From contig NZ_JACKVK010000009.1 in the NCBI RefSeq assembly GCF_025823185.1, positions 62,001-126,000 of the forward strand: DNA of 64,000 bases, given 5' to 3'. The notes beneath the pieces are model-generated. The model was not told the origin of the DNA, did not search any database, and worked only from the letters and a program-made list of their open reading frames with translations. Both the position numbers and the translations under genes were made by a program. Source of the stretch: Mycobacterium yunnanensis. Its GTDB lineage: Bacteria > Actinomycetota > Actinomycetes > Mycobacteriales > Mycobacteriaceae. Below, in pieces: positions 27,765-37,180 of the stretch. The stretch's first letter is position 1. Every line of letters starts with the position of its first letter.

Positions 27765-29051
27765 TCAGACCTGTGCGGGCTTCTTCTTGGAGCGAATGCG
27801 CTTGGCGTAGTTCATGGCCGGCTTTTCGATCAGGTAGTAGGTGACGGCGCCGGCGAGGATGGTGACGGCCAGCGCAAGCACGATGTTCCGGAGCATCCCC
27901 GGCAGCGTGTCACCGGCCATCCAACCGATCCGGCCGAGCATCAGCAGCACAGGAAAGTGCCACAGGTAGGCCGACAACGAGATCTCGCCGACGAACCGAA
28001 TCGGCCGGAAGTCCAGCGCGCTCGCCAACCGAGACTTCTGGTGGCGCGCCAGCGGTGCCACGATGACGAGGATCATCAAGGCCGCGATGACGGCGACGCC
28101 AGCGGTGACGAACTGGCTGGCGAACACCAGCAGGACTCCGCAGCCCAGCAGCACCGGCAGGATCGCCAGGGTGCTCAGCATGCGGACGCGGCGGCTCAGC
28201 CGCTCGGGCACGTCACCCCGCTCGATCGCGACGAAGGTGACGGCGGCCAGCATGCCGAGGGCGAAGTTGTCGGCGTTGGTCAGGAAGCTCTTGGTGTAGA
28301 CCGCGGCCCAGTTGGGTCCCCAGTTCAGCAGCATGAAGTCAGTGGTGCCGGCGTGGGCGAACACCACCGGGATGAGCGCCCGGCCGACGAGCCCCACGAC
28401 GAGCAGGAACAACGGCACCCAGGTGGCCATCGCCAGCGGGCTCACAGACAGTCGCTTGCGGAGGGCGAAGACGACGTAGAAGAGCATGGGCAGCGTTGCG
28501 TAGAACGCGTACTCCAGCGTCAGCGACCAGGACGGGTTGATGCCCGTCTGGATGTAGGCCGGGAAGTAGGACTGCGTCAGCGTGAGGTTCGCGATGAGCA
28601 TCCCCGGATCGGTGATCATTCCGGTGCCGTCTTCGGTGCCAAGGGGCTGCAGCGCGGGGTTCTGCACGTAGGACACCTGCAGCACGAAGTTCACGAACAA
28701 GAAGATCAGCACGTAGGCGGGCATGATCCGCGCCAGACGGTGCACCGCGTAATCGGTGACGTTGGGCAGCGTGGCCGCCGCGCGCTCCTTGAACAGGTTG
28801 CGGATGAACGGCAGTGACAGCAGGAAACCGCTGAGCACGAAGAAGTAGACGAGGGAGAATCCGAAGACGTTCGTCTGCCAGGTGGCCGCGGTCTTCGGCG
28901 AGTAGTGCCCCGTGATGTGGGTGATGGCGATGCTCAGGCACAGCAGTCCGCGGACGCCGTCGAGGCCGATGATGCGCGCCCGGCGCGGCCGGGTCGACGC
29001 CGGTTCAGGGGTGCCTGGGGTGGGCGTGGCACTGGTCACGTCCTGCGACAT
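27765..29051 (-). CDS. Membrane acyltransferase (acyltransferase 3, OafA/YrhL type)
   Basis: A 428-residue integral membrane protein with about ten hydrophobic helices. The family hallmark is at the N-terminus: RIIGLDGVRGLLCLSIAITHITGHY, with the catalytic His. Later helices contain FFVLSGFLLSLPFI and LSAYLWHFPVLLML. Such enzymes transfer acetyl or other acyl groups to cell-surface sugars, lipids or peptides. The start at 29051 (MSQDVTSATPTPG) gives a short polar head; the frame extends upstream to 29228 without support. A 12-bp perfect palindrome lies 157 bp upstream. The acceptor is unknown. Confidence 0.9.
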   Translation of the reverse strand: MSQDVTSATPTPGTPEPASTRPRRARIIGLDGVRGLLCLSIAITHITGHYSPKTAATWQTNVFGFSLVYFFVLSGFLLSLPFIRNLFKERAAATLPNVTDYAVHRLARIMPAYVLIFLFVNFVLQVSYVQNPALQPLGTEDGTGMITDPGMLIANLTLTQSYFPAYIQTGINPSWSLTLEYAFYATLPMLFYVVFALRKRLSVSPLAMATWVPLFLLVVGLVGRALIPVVFAHAGTTDFMLLNWGPNWAAVYTKSFLTNADNFALGMLAAVTFVAIERGDVPERLSRRVRMLSTLAILPVLLGCGVLLVFASQFVTAGVAVIAALMILVIVAPLARHQKSRLASALDFRPIRFVGEISLSAYLWHFPVLLMLGRIGWMAGDTLPGMLRNIVLALAVTILAGAVTYYLIEKPAMNYAKRIRSKKKPAQV

Positions 29052-29207
29052 CGGATCTCCAAACCTGATCGCTCGGTCCCCGCCATTGTCCACCCACCGG
29101 ACGCCGCGGTGGCGTCGCCCCGGGTGGGAGCCGTCGGAAAATGGCGGAGCGGAACCTGGGGGGCGGTTCCGGCCAGTCGACCGCAAAAGGATAGCTTGGC
29201 CGCCGTC

Positions 29208-29219
29208 GATATGCATATC
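29208..29219. repeat. Perfect 12-bp palindrome
   Basis: GATATGCATATC is an AT-rich perfect palindrome in the 237-bp space between the acyltransferase start and the end of the hydroxyacid dehydrogenase gene. It could be an operator for the acyltransferase gene. Nothing else is recognised in this stretch apart from it. Confidence 0.4.
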
Positions 29220-29288
29220 ACCTCGCATAACGACAGGCAGCGGGATTGCTGGCCGTCCCCTGCCACGTCGGGAGGCGTTTGCTCAGGG

Positions 29289-30266
29289 CTACCCGTGGAC
29301 GACGTTCAACAGCGGCTCGCCGCGAGCCAGCCGCCCGATGTTGGCGGCAACGTCGTCGGATCGACCTCGGAACGTGTCCGAGGTGACGCCGGAGGAATGC
29401 GGTGTCATCAGCACGTTGGCAAGCTCGTGGAACGGCAGCTCGCTGGGGGTCGACTGACCGTCCGGCGTCGGGTAGCGGTACCAGACGTCGACTGCGGCTG
29501 CCCGCAGGACGCCGTCGCGCAGCGCCTCGTAGAGGGCCCGTTCGTCGACCAGCGGCCCGCGGCCCACGTTGATCAGCACCCCGTCCGGGCCAATGGCCCG
29601 CAGTTCCCGGCGGCCGATCAGCCCCTCGGTGGCCGGCGTCAGCGGCGCCGAGAGCACGACGACGTCGGACTCGGCGAGCAGCTCGTCGAGCCTCGAGACG
29701 TCCCCCGCCCACGCCAGCCCGTGCGCCGCGGCATCCACCCGACCGGATCCCGTCACGGCCGCACCGCGGGAGCCGAGCATGCGGAACGATTCCCAGGCGC
29801 GCTGCCCGATGTGACCGAACCCGACGAAGCCCACCCGCGCGTCACCCACGGTGGGCAGTTGGCCGATGGAGTCGTCGTACACCGACGTCGCCCACACGCC
29901 GCGACGTAGCGCCCGATCCTGGGCCAGGAAGTCGCGGCGCAGCACGACCGCCGCGGCGAGCACGTGCTCCGCGATGGAGCGCTCGTGGTGGAACGTGTTC
30001 GCGACCCGGACGCCCGGCGCCACTGCGTCGAGGTCGACCTTGTCGACGCCCGCGCCGACGACGTGGATCAGCCGCAACTTCTCGGCCGCGTCCGCCATCG
30101 CCTTGGTGAACCTGCTGCCGACGTAGACCTCGACGTCGCGCAGGTCCTCGACGAGGGTCAGCGGGTCACGCCCGGCGCGCCACAGCACCTCCACGCCGGA
30201 CGGGAGGGCCGCGGTGAACCGATCCCGGTGCGGGGCCAGATTGGCGTCGGCCAGCAATACCTTCAT
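29289..30266 (-). CDS. D-isomer-specific 2-hydroxyacid dehydrogenase
   Basis: A 325-residue NAD(P)-dependent reductase/dehydrogenase. The Rossmann motif is VGFVGFGHIGQRA. Catalytic features are the Arg in INVGRGPLVDE, an acidic residue in the following AAAVDVWYRYP segment and the His in TPHSSGVT. The substrate-binding half flanks it. It follows the glucarate dehydratase gene by only 3 bp and closes the large ABC transporter operon. It may reduce or oxidise a small 2-oxo/2-hydroxy acid formed from the imported compound, such as tartronate semialdehyde or glyoxylate. The exact substrate is not visible. Confidence 0.88.
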   Translation of the reverse strand: MKVLLADANLAPHRDRFTAALPSGVEVLWRAGRDPLTLVEDLRDVEVYVGSRFTKAMADAAEKLRLIHVVGAGVDKVDLDAVAPGVRVANTFHHERSIAEHVLAAAVVLRRDFLAQDRALRRGVWATSVYDDSIGQLPTVGDARVGFVGFGHIGQRAWESFRMLGSRGAAVTGSGRVDAAAHGLAWAGDVSRLDELLAESDVVVLSAPLTPATEGLIGRRELRAIGPDGVLINVGRGPLVDERALYEALRDGVLRAAAVDVWYRYPTPDGQSTPSELPFHELANVLMTPHSSGVTSDTFRGRSDDVAANIGRLARGEPLLNVVHG

Positions 30267-30269
30267 CGG

Positions 30270-31616
30270 TCAGTTCCGTTGCAGAGCGGGTCGTTTGGGA
30301 TCGAACGCCCACCCTGGGCTCAGGTACTGCATCGCGACGGAGTCGTCCCGCGCGCCAAGCCCCTCGGTCAGGTAGAGCTGGTGGGCGGCGGCCACCTCGT
30401 CCTCGTCGAGCTCGACTCCGAGCCCGGGTGCGTCCGGCACGTCGAGGTACCCGTCGACGATCTGGAAGGGCCGCTTGGTGATCCGCTGCCCGTCCTGCCA
30501 GATCCAGTGGGTGTCGATGGCGGTCACCTCTCCTGGCGCGGCGGCTGCAACGTGGGTGAACATCGCCAGCGACACGTCGAAGTGGTTGTTGGAGTGCGAT
30601 CCCCACGTCAAGCCCCACGCGTCGCAGAGCTGCGCGACGCGTACCGAACCCGCCATGGTCCAGAAGTGCGGATCGGCCAGCGGGATGTCGACGGCGCCGG
30701 CCCGGATCGCATGTCCGAGCTCACGCCAGTCGGTGGCGATCATGTTGGTGGCGGTGCGCAATCCGGTGGCGCGCTTGAACTCGGCCATCACCTCGCGGCC
30801 GGAGAAGACACCCTCGGGGCCCACCGGATCCTCGGCGTAGGCCAGCACGCCGTCGAGTTCGCGGCATGTGCGCACGGCGTCGTCGAGCAACCAACCACCG
30901 TTGGGATCCAAGGTGATTCGCGCGTCGGGGAACCGGTCGGCTAGTGCGATCACGGCCTTGGCCTCGTCCGGGGCGGGCAGCACGCCACCCTTGAGCTTGA
31001 AGTCGCGGAACCCGTAGCGATCGCGGGCCGCCTCGGCCAGCCGGACGATCGCGTCGGGCGTCATCGCTTCGTCGTGACGTAGGCGCTGCCATTCGTCGGC
31101 GTCGGCGGATTCGTCCGACGGCGACCGGTAGGCCAGGTCGGTCTTGGTGCGGTCGCCGACGAAGAAGAGGTAGCCCAGTGCCTGCACGCGCCGACGCTGC
31201 TGCCCCTCCCCGAGAAGTGCTGCGACGGGCACCTCGAGGTGTTGGCCGAGGAGGTCGAGCAACGCCGACTCCACGGCGGTCACCGCGTGCACGGTGACCC
31301 GCAGGTCGAAGGTCTGCTGGCCGCGTCCCCCCGCATCCCGCGCGGCGAACGTGCGGCGAATGTCGGCCAGGACGGCGTGGTGCTCACCGATGCTGCGTCC
31401 CTCGACGATGAGTCGGGCGTCTTCCAGAGTGCGACGAATTGGTTCGCCGCCGGGCACCTCGCCAACCCCGACGTTGCCGTCGGAATCGTTGAGGATCAGC
31501 AGGTTTCGGGTGAAGAACGGGCCGTGGGCTCCGCTGAGGTTGAGGAGCATGCCGTCGTGACCGGCGATGGGCACCACTCTCATGGCGGTGACGACGGGGG
31601 TGCGCGACGGCCTCAT
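30270..31616 (-). CDS. gudD: Glucarate dehydratase
   Basis: A 448-residue enolase-superfamily enzyme that dehydrates D-glucarate to 5-dehydro-4-deoxy-D-glucarate. It matches E. coli GudD closely. The base pair KLKGG (Lys207/Lys209), metal ligands at Asp237 (LDPNGGW) and Asn291 (ATNMIATDW), and catalytic His341 in [23 protein letters not shown] are in place. [14 protein letters not shown] and [14 protein letters not shown] near the C-terminus are GudD hallmarks. It lies 73 bp downstream of the IclR gene with a GCAT-N6-ATGC element in that gap. Enzymes for the next two steps are in a separate operon 12 kb away. Confidence 0.94.
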   Translation of the reverse strand: MRPSRTPVVTAMRVVPIAGHDGMLLNLSGAHGPFFTRNLLILNDSDGNVGVGEVPGGEPIRRTLEDARLIVEGRSIGEHHAVLADIRRTFAARDAGGRGQQTFDLRVTVHAVTAVESALLDLLGQHLEVPVAALLGEGQQRRRVQALGYLFFVGDRTKTDLAYRSPSDESADADEWQRLRHDEAMTPDAIVRLAEAARDRYGFRDFKLKGGVLPAPDEAKAVIALADRFPDARITLDPNGGWLLDDAVRTCRELDGVLAYAEDPVGPEGVFSGREVMAEFKRATGLRTATNMIATDWRELGHAIRAGAVDIPLADPHFWTMAGSVRVAQLCDAWGLTWGSHSNNHFDVSLAMFTHVAAAAPGEVTAIDTHWIWQDGQRITKRPFQIVDGYLDVPDAPGLGVELDEDEVAAAHQLYLTEGLGARDDSVAMQYLSPGWAFDPKRPALQRN

Positions 31617-31663
31617 GCGGCCAGCCTACAAACGGCCGTCGACACCCGTCCAACACTGTTATC

Positions 31664-31677
31664 GCATGGATTGATGC
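31664..31677. promoter_or_regulatory. GCAT-N6-ATGC operator-like element upstream of gudD
   Basis: GCATGGATTGATGC (minus strand GCATCAATCCATGC) lies 48 bp upstream of the gudD start. The minus-strand form shares 12 of 14 positions with the element at 38978-38991. A third, one-mismatch copy lies upstream of the dioxovalerate dehydrogenase. Likely operator for the IclR or LysR regulator of the island. Confidence 0.5.
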
Positions 31678-31689
31678 TCGACGTGGATG

Positions 31690-32499
31690 TCATTGCGCGA
31701 ACCACTTGTCGCCGTTGGCGACTGGGCGCAGCACCCGGGTCACCTTGTCACCGACGGCACACAGAGCCTCGACGATCAGCCGTTCGCGCTCAGGGGTCAA
31801 CCGGGACACGGGTACCGAGGCGCTGATCGCGTCCTGGGCGGGCCTGCGGTATCCCAGCGCCACCGCGAAGCACCGCACCCCGTCGGTGTTCTCCTGGTCG
31901 TCGGTCGCGTAGCCGCGGATGCGGGCCGTCTCCAGTTGCTCGGAGAGCACGTCGCGGTCGGTCGTGGTGTGCGGGGTGATCGCCGTCAGCACGTCAGGCA
32001 CGTGCCGGTCCCGCTCGCTGCCAAAACGGTCGGCCAGCAACGCCTTTCCCAATGCCGTGGCGTGGGCGGGCAGTCGGCGACCCACCCGGCTCGCCGTCCG
32101 TCGATACTGCCGGGATTCCCTGGTGGCGAGGTAGACCACGTCGAGGCCGTCCAACCGGCCCAGGTGGAAGGTCTCGTCGAGCTCGTGACGAAGGTCGTCG
32201 AGAAACGGCGCGATCGTCGACAAGTACGGATCGCCGTCCAGATAGCTGGTGCCGACCAGTAACGCGCGGACTCCGATGCCGTACAGAGTGCCGGTCTCAT
32301 CCGATCGCACCCAGCCCTGTGTCATCAAGGTCCGCAACAGTGCATGGGCACTGCTGCGGGGCATGTCCAGTGCGTCGCTGATCTCCCTGATCCGCGCGGG
32401 TCGGTCAGGCCGGGCGGCCAAATATTCGAGGAGTTCGACGGTGCGTACGGCGGACTTCACCTTGCGCACGGCGACGTCGGACTGATCGTTGGCGGTCAT
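31690..32499 (-). CDS. IclR-family transcriptional regulator
   Basis: A 269-residue regulator. The N-terminal winged helix (about residues 15-75) reads KSAVRTVELLEYLAARPDRPARIREISDALDMPRSSAHALLRTL. The C-terminal effector domain includes GRLDGLDVVYLATRES, LPAHATALGKALLA and FAVALGYRRPAQDAISASVPVSRL. The start is the ATG at 32499, overlapping the TSUP stop by 4 bp. The longer frame upstream crosses the TSUP gene. IclR proteins usually sense small organic or sugar acids. Its place inside the transporter-gudD run makes it the leading candidate to control the glucarate regulon. Confidence 0.92.
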   Translation of the reverse strand: MTANDQSDVAVRKVKSAVRTVELLEYLAARPDRPARIREISDALDMPRSSAHALLRTLMTQGWVRSDETGTLYGIGVRALLVGTSYLDGDPYLSTIAPFLDDLRHELDETFHLGRLDGLDVVYLATRESRQYRRTASRVGRRLPAHATALGKALLADRFGSERDRHVPDVLTAITPHTTTDRDVLSEQLETARIRGYATDDQENTDGVRCFAVALGYRRPAQDAISASVPVSRLTPERERLIVEALCAVGDKVTRVLRPVANGDKWFAQ

Positions 32500-33218
32500 G
32501 ACACTCCCACCTCGTGGACGATGAGGGCGGCGGCACCGGCGAGCGACATGCCGATCGCCGTCCACCGCTGCCGGGCCGGGTTGAGCCAGCCGTTGACGTA
32601 TCGGGACAGGACGTATCCGCCGACGATCGCGGGGATCAACATCGCGAAGGTGCGAACGGTGTCGGCGTGCACGGCCCCCGTCACGGTGAGTACCGCGATG
32701 GACAGGATCGACCCGACGAGGAAGAAGCCGCTCATGGTTCCCCTGAGCGCGGGGCCCGAATTGCCTTGCCACACCAGGGCCATGGGCGGCCCGCCGATCG
32801 CGGTGGCCGTCCCGAGCACCCCCGACGTCGCGCCGGCGAGCATCAGGTTGCGCGGCCGCGGCACCGGCACCCAGCCGAGGCTGGTCAAGGCGACGCCGAA
32901 GAGCACGACGCAACCGATCAAGATGGCCAGTGCGCGTTCGGGTATGGCGAGCAGCAGCAGCCCGCCCAGTACGGTTCCCGGCACCCGGCCCACCAAGGCC
33001 CAACCCGTGCCGGAGAAGTCGATCGCGGTGCGTTCCCGCACCGCCACGGCCAGCGTCACGGCGGCCGCGAGCATGATCAGCGTGCCAGGTATCAGGGTCG
33101 GGTCGACGATCGCCACGATCGGTGCGGCCAGCATGCCCATGCCGAACCCGATCGACGCCTGTAGACACGAGGCGAAGAGAACGGCGACCGACACCACCGC
33201 GAAACCCGAACCACTCAC
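32496..33218 (-). CDS. TSUP-family membrane transporter (TauE/SafE)
   Basis: A 240-residue membrane protein with eight predicted helices and the two related TSUP halves. MGMLAAPIVAIVDPTLIPGTL in the first half and LMLAGATSGVLGTATAIGGPPMALV in the second are the family's characteristic segments. TSUP proteins move sulfonates, sulfite or small organic acids, often outward. It is coupled to the ABC ATPase before it (ATGA overlap, 33215-33218) and the IclR gene after it. It may export an organic acid intermediate, which is inference. Confidence 0.9.
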   Translation of the reverse strand: MSGSGFAVVSVAVLFASCLQASIGFGMGMLAAPIVAIVDPTLIPGTLIMLAAAVTLAVAVRERTAIDFSGTGWALVGRVPGTVLGGLLLLAIPERALAILIGCVVLFGVALTSLGWVPVPRPRNLMLAGATSGVLGTATAIGGPPMALVWQGNSGPALRGTMSGFFLVGSILSIAVLTVTGAVHADTVRTFAMLIPAIVGGYVLSRYVNGWLNPARQRWTAIGMSLAGAAALIVHEVGVS

Positions 33219-34210
33219 GCGCTGGCCGACAGTGCGGGTTCACCGACCAGTGGGTGATGGCATTCGGCGCCGTGGGTGACGGACTGTGGGTCGACCGCCA
33301 GCGGGGGCCGCTCCGTGGCGCACACGTCGGTCGCCTTCCAGCATCGAGTCCGGAAACGGCATCCCGACGGCGGATTCAGCGGCGAGGGCACCTCACCCTT
33401 GAGGAGGATGCGCTCCTTGCGGTGCGACGCGTCGAGTGTGGGTGCCGCCGACATCAGGGCGGCGGTGTACGGGTGGCTTGGCGAGTCGAACACCGCGTCG
33501 GTGGGTCCGGATTCGACGATGCGGCCGAGGTACATCACGGCCACGCGGTCGGCGACGTGGCGCACGACCGAAAGATCGTGCGAGATGAACACATACGAGA
33601 TGCCCAGTTCCCGCTGCAGATCGTTGAGCAGGTTGAGCACCTGCGCCTGCACCGAGAGGTCCAGCGCCGAGACCGGCTCGTCGCAGATGACGACGTCGGG
33701 GTCCAATGCCAGGGCACGAGCGATGCCGATGCGCTGGCGCTGGCCGCCGGAGAACTCCTGCGGGTACTTGTTCGCGGCCTTCGCGCCCAGCCCGACCAGA
33801 TCCAGTAGTTCGCGCACCCTGGCGTCGCGCTCACCCCGGGACGAGTACATCGCCTCGTGGGTGCGCCACGGCTCGGCGACGAGGTCCGCGGCACTCATCC
33901 TGGAATTCAGCGACGCGTAGGGGTCCTGGAACACCATCTGCACACGACGCCGAAACGTCAGCAGTTCCTTGCCACGCAGGGTGAACGGGTCGACCCCGTC
34001 GAAGGAGACGCTGCCCGAATCGGGACGTTCGAGCATCATCAGGGTTCGGGCCAACGTCGACTTGCCGCATCCGGATTCACCGACCAGACCGAGGGTCTCA
34101 CCCCGGCCGACCTCCAGGGTGATGCCGTCCAGGGCCGTGAGCCCCGACTTGCTCCCCGGCACCCGGAAGGTCTTGCGGAGGTCACGGACCTGGAGCAGTT
34201 GATCAGACAC
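33215..34210 (-). CDS. ABC transporter ATPase, dipeptide/oligopeptide family (DppF-like)
   Basis: A 331-residue ATPase. Walker A is GESGCGKST, the signature SGGQRQRIGIARAL, and Walker B VVICDEPVSALD. The C-terminal oligopeptide-transporter extension has SPSHPYTAALMSAAP and a Cys-containing RFRTRCWKATDVCA segment typical of Dpp/Opp ATPases. The start is the GTG at 34210, overlapping the preceding ATPase stop by 8 bp; the upstream extension is a shadow. It pairs with the next gene to energise the importer. Confidence 0.94.
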   Translation of the reverse strand: MSDQLLQVRDLRKTFRVPGSKSGLTALDGITLEVGRGETLGLVGESGCGKSTLARTLMMLERPDSGSVSFDGVDPFTLRGKELLTFRRRVQMVFQDPYASLNSRMSAADLVAEPWRTHEAMYSSRGERDARVRELLDLVGLGAKAANKYPQEFSGGQRQRIGIARALALDPDVVICDEPVSALDLSVQAQVLNLLNDLQRELGISYVFISHDLSVVRHVADRVAVMYLGRIVESGPTDAVFDSPSHPYTAALMSAAPTLDASHRKERILLKGEVPSPLNPPSGCRFRTRCWKATDVCATERPPLAVDPQSVTHGAECHHPLVGEPALSASA

Positions 34211-35234
34211 TGACGACCTCCTGAGGGAAGTGGCACGCGGACCGGTGTCCGTCGCCGACGACGGCGAGAATGGGCTTCGACGTGCGGCACACGTCGGCGA
34301 CCAGCGGGCAGCGGTCCTGGTAGGCGCAGCCCTTCGGGATGGAGTGCAGATCGGGCGGGGAACCTCCGATCGACTTGAGCTCGTCACCGCGAACCGCGTT
34401 GACGGGCACCGAGTCCAGCAGCCCACGGGTGTAGGGGTGCCGTGGGTTGGCGAACACCTCTGCCACCAAGCCGGTTTCGACGACGTTGCCGGCGTACATG
34501 ACGGCGACCCGGTCGGCCTCCTCGGCCACGAGCGCCAGGTCGTGGGTGATCAGCACGACCGCCATGTCGTACTCGCTGCGCAAGCTGCGCAGCAACGCCA
34601 TGATCTGCGCCTGCACCGTCACGTCGAGCGCCGTGGTCGGTTCGTCGGCGATTAGCACCCGTGGGTTGAGCGCCACCGCCATCGCGATCAGCAGACGCTG
34701 CCGCATGCCGCCGGAGAATTGGTGCGGGTAGGAGTCCAGCCGCGTCTCCGGCTGCGGAATGCCGACGCGCGCCATCAATTTAACCGCCTTGGCCTTCGCC
34801 TCGCGGGCCTTCATGCCGTGGTGGATTTGGAACGGTTCGGCGAGCTGCGTGCCGACGGTGTAGAGCGGGTTGAGCGCGGTCAGCGCGTCCTGGAAGACGA
34901 TCGCCAGCTCGGTGCCCGCCAGCTTGCGGCGGGTCTTGCGGTCGACGGCCAGCAGGTCGGCGACGCCGTCGCGGCCGGTGAGTTCGGCCCGTCCTGCCGT
35001 CACCTCGGCGACGGGTTCGAGCAGGCCGACCAGCGCGGTGGCGGTCATCGACTTCCCGCAGCCGGACTCGCCGAGCAACGCCAGCGTCTCGCCTCGCCGC
35101 GCCTCGAAGGTCACCCCGTCGACGGCGCGCACGGTGCCGCTGATGGTGCGAATGTCCACGGTGAGGCCGTCCACCCGCAGGGCCGGATCGGCGTCGACGA
35201 CGTCGGAGGACGGATGTTCTGCGATCGCGGTCAT
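34203..35234 (-). CDS. ABC transporter ATPase, dipeptide/oligopeptide family (DppD-like)
   Basis: A 343-residue ATPase with Walker [10 protein letters not shown] (note Met where Ser or Thr usually follows GKS), signature [16 protein letters not shown], Walker [13 protein letters not shown] and the C-terminal [15 protein letters not shown] plus [15 protein letters not shown] extension of peptide ABC systems. The ATG at 35234 overlaps the permease stop by 4 bp. Cytoplasmic subunit of the same importer as its neighbours. Confidence 0.94.
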   Translation of the reverse strand: MTAIAEHPSSDVVDADPALRVDGLTVDIRTISGTVRAVDGVTFEARRGETLALLGESGCGKSMTATALVGLLEPVAEVTAGRAELTGRDGVADLLAVDRKTRRKLAGTELAIVFQDALTALNPLYTVGTQLAEPFQIHHGMKAREAKAKAVKLMARVGIPQPETRLDSYPHQFSGGMRQRLLIAMAVALNPRVLIADEPTTALDVTVQAQIMALLRSLRSEYDMAVVLITHDLALVAEEADRVAVMYAGNVVETGLVAEVFANPRHPYTRGLLDSVPVNAVRGDELKSIGGSPPDLHSIPKGCAYQDRCPLVADVCRTSKPILAVVGDGHRSACHFPQEVVSV

Positions 35235-36223
35235 GGGAGTGCCTTTGCGGTCTTGGCGAAGCGGGACAGGCGTTTCTGCGGAACGGTGAGGCGCCACCGC
35301 TGACCGGGGTCGGTCGCGATGCGGGCCCACGCGGCCAGGATCGTCGCCGACACGGTGGTGATGACGATGGCCAGGCCCGGGAAGAACGACAGCCACCAGG
35401 CCGAGTTCAGGTAGGTGCGCCCTTGGGAGACCATCAGGCCCCAGCTGACGTCGGGCGGCTGGATGCCGATGCCGAGGAAGCTCAGGGAGCTCTCCGCCAG
35501 CATGACGTAGCAGAAGTCCAGCGTCGCGACGGTCAGCAGCGTCGGCAGGACGATCGGCAGTACGTGCCGGCCGATGATCGACGAGGCGCTGGCGCCGAAG
35601 GTGCGGGCCGCGTCGACGAAGAGCCGGCTCTGCAATTCGGCCGACTCGGCGCGCGCCGTGCGTAGGTAGACCGGGATGCGAGTGAGGGCAAGCACCGCAA
35701 CGATGTTCGCGGCACTGGGTGAGAAGACGTAGAGCACGACCACGGCAAGCAACAGCGAGGGAAAGCTCATGATGACGTCGGCCACGCGCATGGCGACCGT
35801 CTCCCGCCAGCCCCGGTAGTAGCCGGCCCACATGCCGATCAGCGAGCCAACGACCGCCGAGATCACGACTGCCGGAATGGCCACCGACAGGGTGGTCCGG
35901 CTCGCGACGATCAGGCGAGCCAGCATGCTGCGTCCCAGCGGGTCGGTGCCGAGCACGTTGGCCCACCCGTGCGCGAGGGTGAACGGTGCCTGATTGGAGT
36001 TGTCCAGGTCGATGGTCGTGGCGACGTGGCCCAGCAGCATCGGCCCGAACAAGGCGGTCAGGAACACCAGCGCCAGTACCACCGCCGCGCACGCGCCGAC
36101 GCGGTCGTTGGCCAGCAGCCGGAACCACACCGCCCGCCCGGGCTTCTTGGCCTTACCCTCACCGGCCTCGCCGACGATCGCGGTCGTCGGCTTGACGGGA
36201 ACCAGGTCGAGTTGAGTACTCAT
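35231..36223 (-). CDS. ABC transporter permease (DppC-like)
   Basis: A 330-residue inner-membrane permease with a long polar N-terminus (to about residue 30) and six membrane helices. The ATPase-docking EAA loop reads AARTFGASASSIIGRHVLPIVLPTL. GTDPLGRSMLARLIVASRTTL in the first periplasmic part is the DppC/OppC hallmark. It lies 12 bp downstream of the first permease and overlaps the ATPase gene by 4 bp. Confidence 0.94.
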   Translation of the reverse strand: MSTQLDLVPVKPTTAIVGEAGEGKAKKPGRAVWFRLLANDRVGACAAVVLALVFLTALFGPMLLGHVATTIDLDNSNQAPFTLAHGWANVLGTDPLGRSMLARLIVASRTTLSVAIPAVVISAVVGSLIGMWAGYYRGWRETVAMRVADVIMSFPSLLLAVVVLYVFSPSAANIVAVLALTRIPVYLRTARAESAELQSRLFVDAARTFGASASSIIGRHVLPIVLPTLLTVATLDFCYVMLAESSLSFLGIGIQPPDVSWGLMVSQGRTYLNSAWWLSFFPGLAIVITTVSATILAAWARIATDPGQRWRLTVPQKRLSRFAKTAKALP

Positions 36224-36235
36224 CGCGTGACTTCC

Positions 36236-37165
36236 TTAGACTCGTGCCGGTTCCCGTACGCGTGCGTCGAGCAGCGCGTAACAGGCGTCGATGGCGATGT
36301 TGAGGACGAAGATGCTCACCGCTGTGAGCAGGACCGCTGCCTGCAGGACGGCGAAGTCGCGCTGCAGGATTGCGTCGATCATCAACTTGCCGATGCCCGG
36401 CCAGCCGAAGATCGCCTCGACCACGACGGCGCCGTTGACGAGGCCGACGGTGAGGTCGCCCGCCACGGTCAGGGCGGGGGCGGCGGCGTTGCGCAGCGCG
36501 TGGTGGGTGACCACCCGAAGGTCGCCCGCGCCCTTGCTGCGGGCCAGGCGGACGTACGGCGCCGACAACGCGGAAACCATTGCGCCACGAACCACTTGGG
36601 TGAGTACACCAAGCGGACGAATCATCAGGGTGGCGACCGGCAGAATCCAGGACAGCACGCCGTCGTCGACGCCGGATGTCGGCAGCACGCCCAGCAGGAC
36701 GGCGAACAGCCAGACGCCGGTAATGGCGAACCAGAAGTCGGGGATGCTCGCCGCCGTCATCGACAGCAGGCTGGAGAACCGGTCGGCCAGGGAGTTGGGC
36801 CGATAGGCTGCCCAGCAGCCGATGACAACGGCGCCGACGACCGCGAGCAGCATCGTGGCGAACGCCAACTGGAGGGTCGCCGGGAAGGCGCGAAAGGCCA
36901 TCTCCGAGGCCGACTCTCCGGTCCGCAGCGACGTCCCGAAATTCAAGTGCGCCACACCGGAGAAGTAGTCGCCGAGCTGGGTCAGGATCGGCTGGTCGAA
37001 GCCGTTCTTCGCCGCGAAGGCCGCCCGCTGCTCGGGCGTCGCCGACTCGGACATGTAGAGGTTGGTGGGATCACCGGTGAGCCGGGCAAGGAGGAACACC
37101 CCGAGTAGCACGATGATCAACGGCACTGCGCTGGTGTACATCCGGCGCCTGACGAAGCGGAACAT
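36236..37165 (-). CDS. ABC transporter permease (DppB-like)
   Basis: A 309-residue inner-membrane permease of the DppB/OppB type. An N-terminal helix (MYTSAVPLIIVLLGVFLLARLTGDP) precedes LNFGTSLRTGESA and five further helices. The EAA docking loop is RLARSKGAGDLRVVTHHALRNAAAPAL. It is 15 bp downstream of the substrate-binding protein and 12 bp upstream of the second permease, in one operon. Confidence 0.94.
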   Translation of the reverse strand: MFRFVRRRMYTSAVPLIIVLLGVFLLARLTGDPTNLYMSESATPEQRAAFAAKNGFDQPILTQLGDYFSGVAHLNFGTSLRTGESASEMAFRAFPATLQLAFATMLLAVVGAVVIGCWAAYRPNSLADRFSSLLSMTAASIPDFWFAITGVWLFAVLLGVLPTSGVDDGVLSWILPVATLMIRPLGVLTQVVRGAMVSALSAPYVRLARSKGAGDLRVVTHHALRNAAAPALTVAGDLTVGLVNGAVVVEAIFGWPGIGKLMIDAILQRDFAVLQAAVLLTAVSIFVLNIAIDACYALLDARVREPARV

Positions 37166-37180
37166 GGGAGGCCTTCCTGG

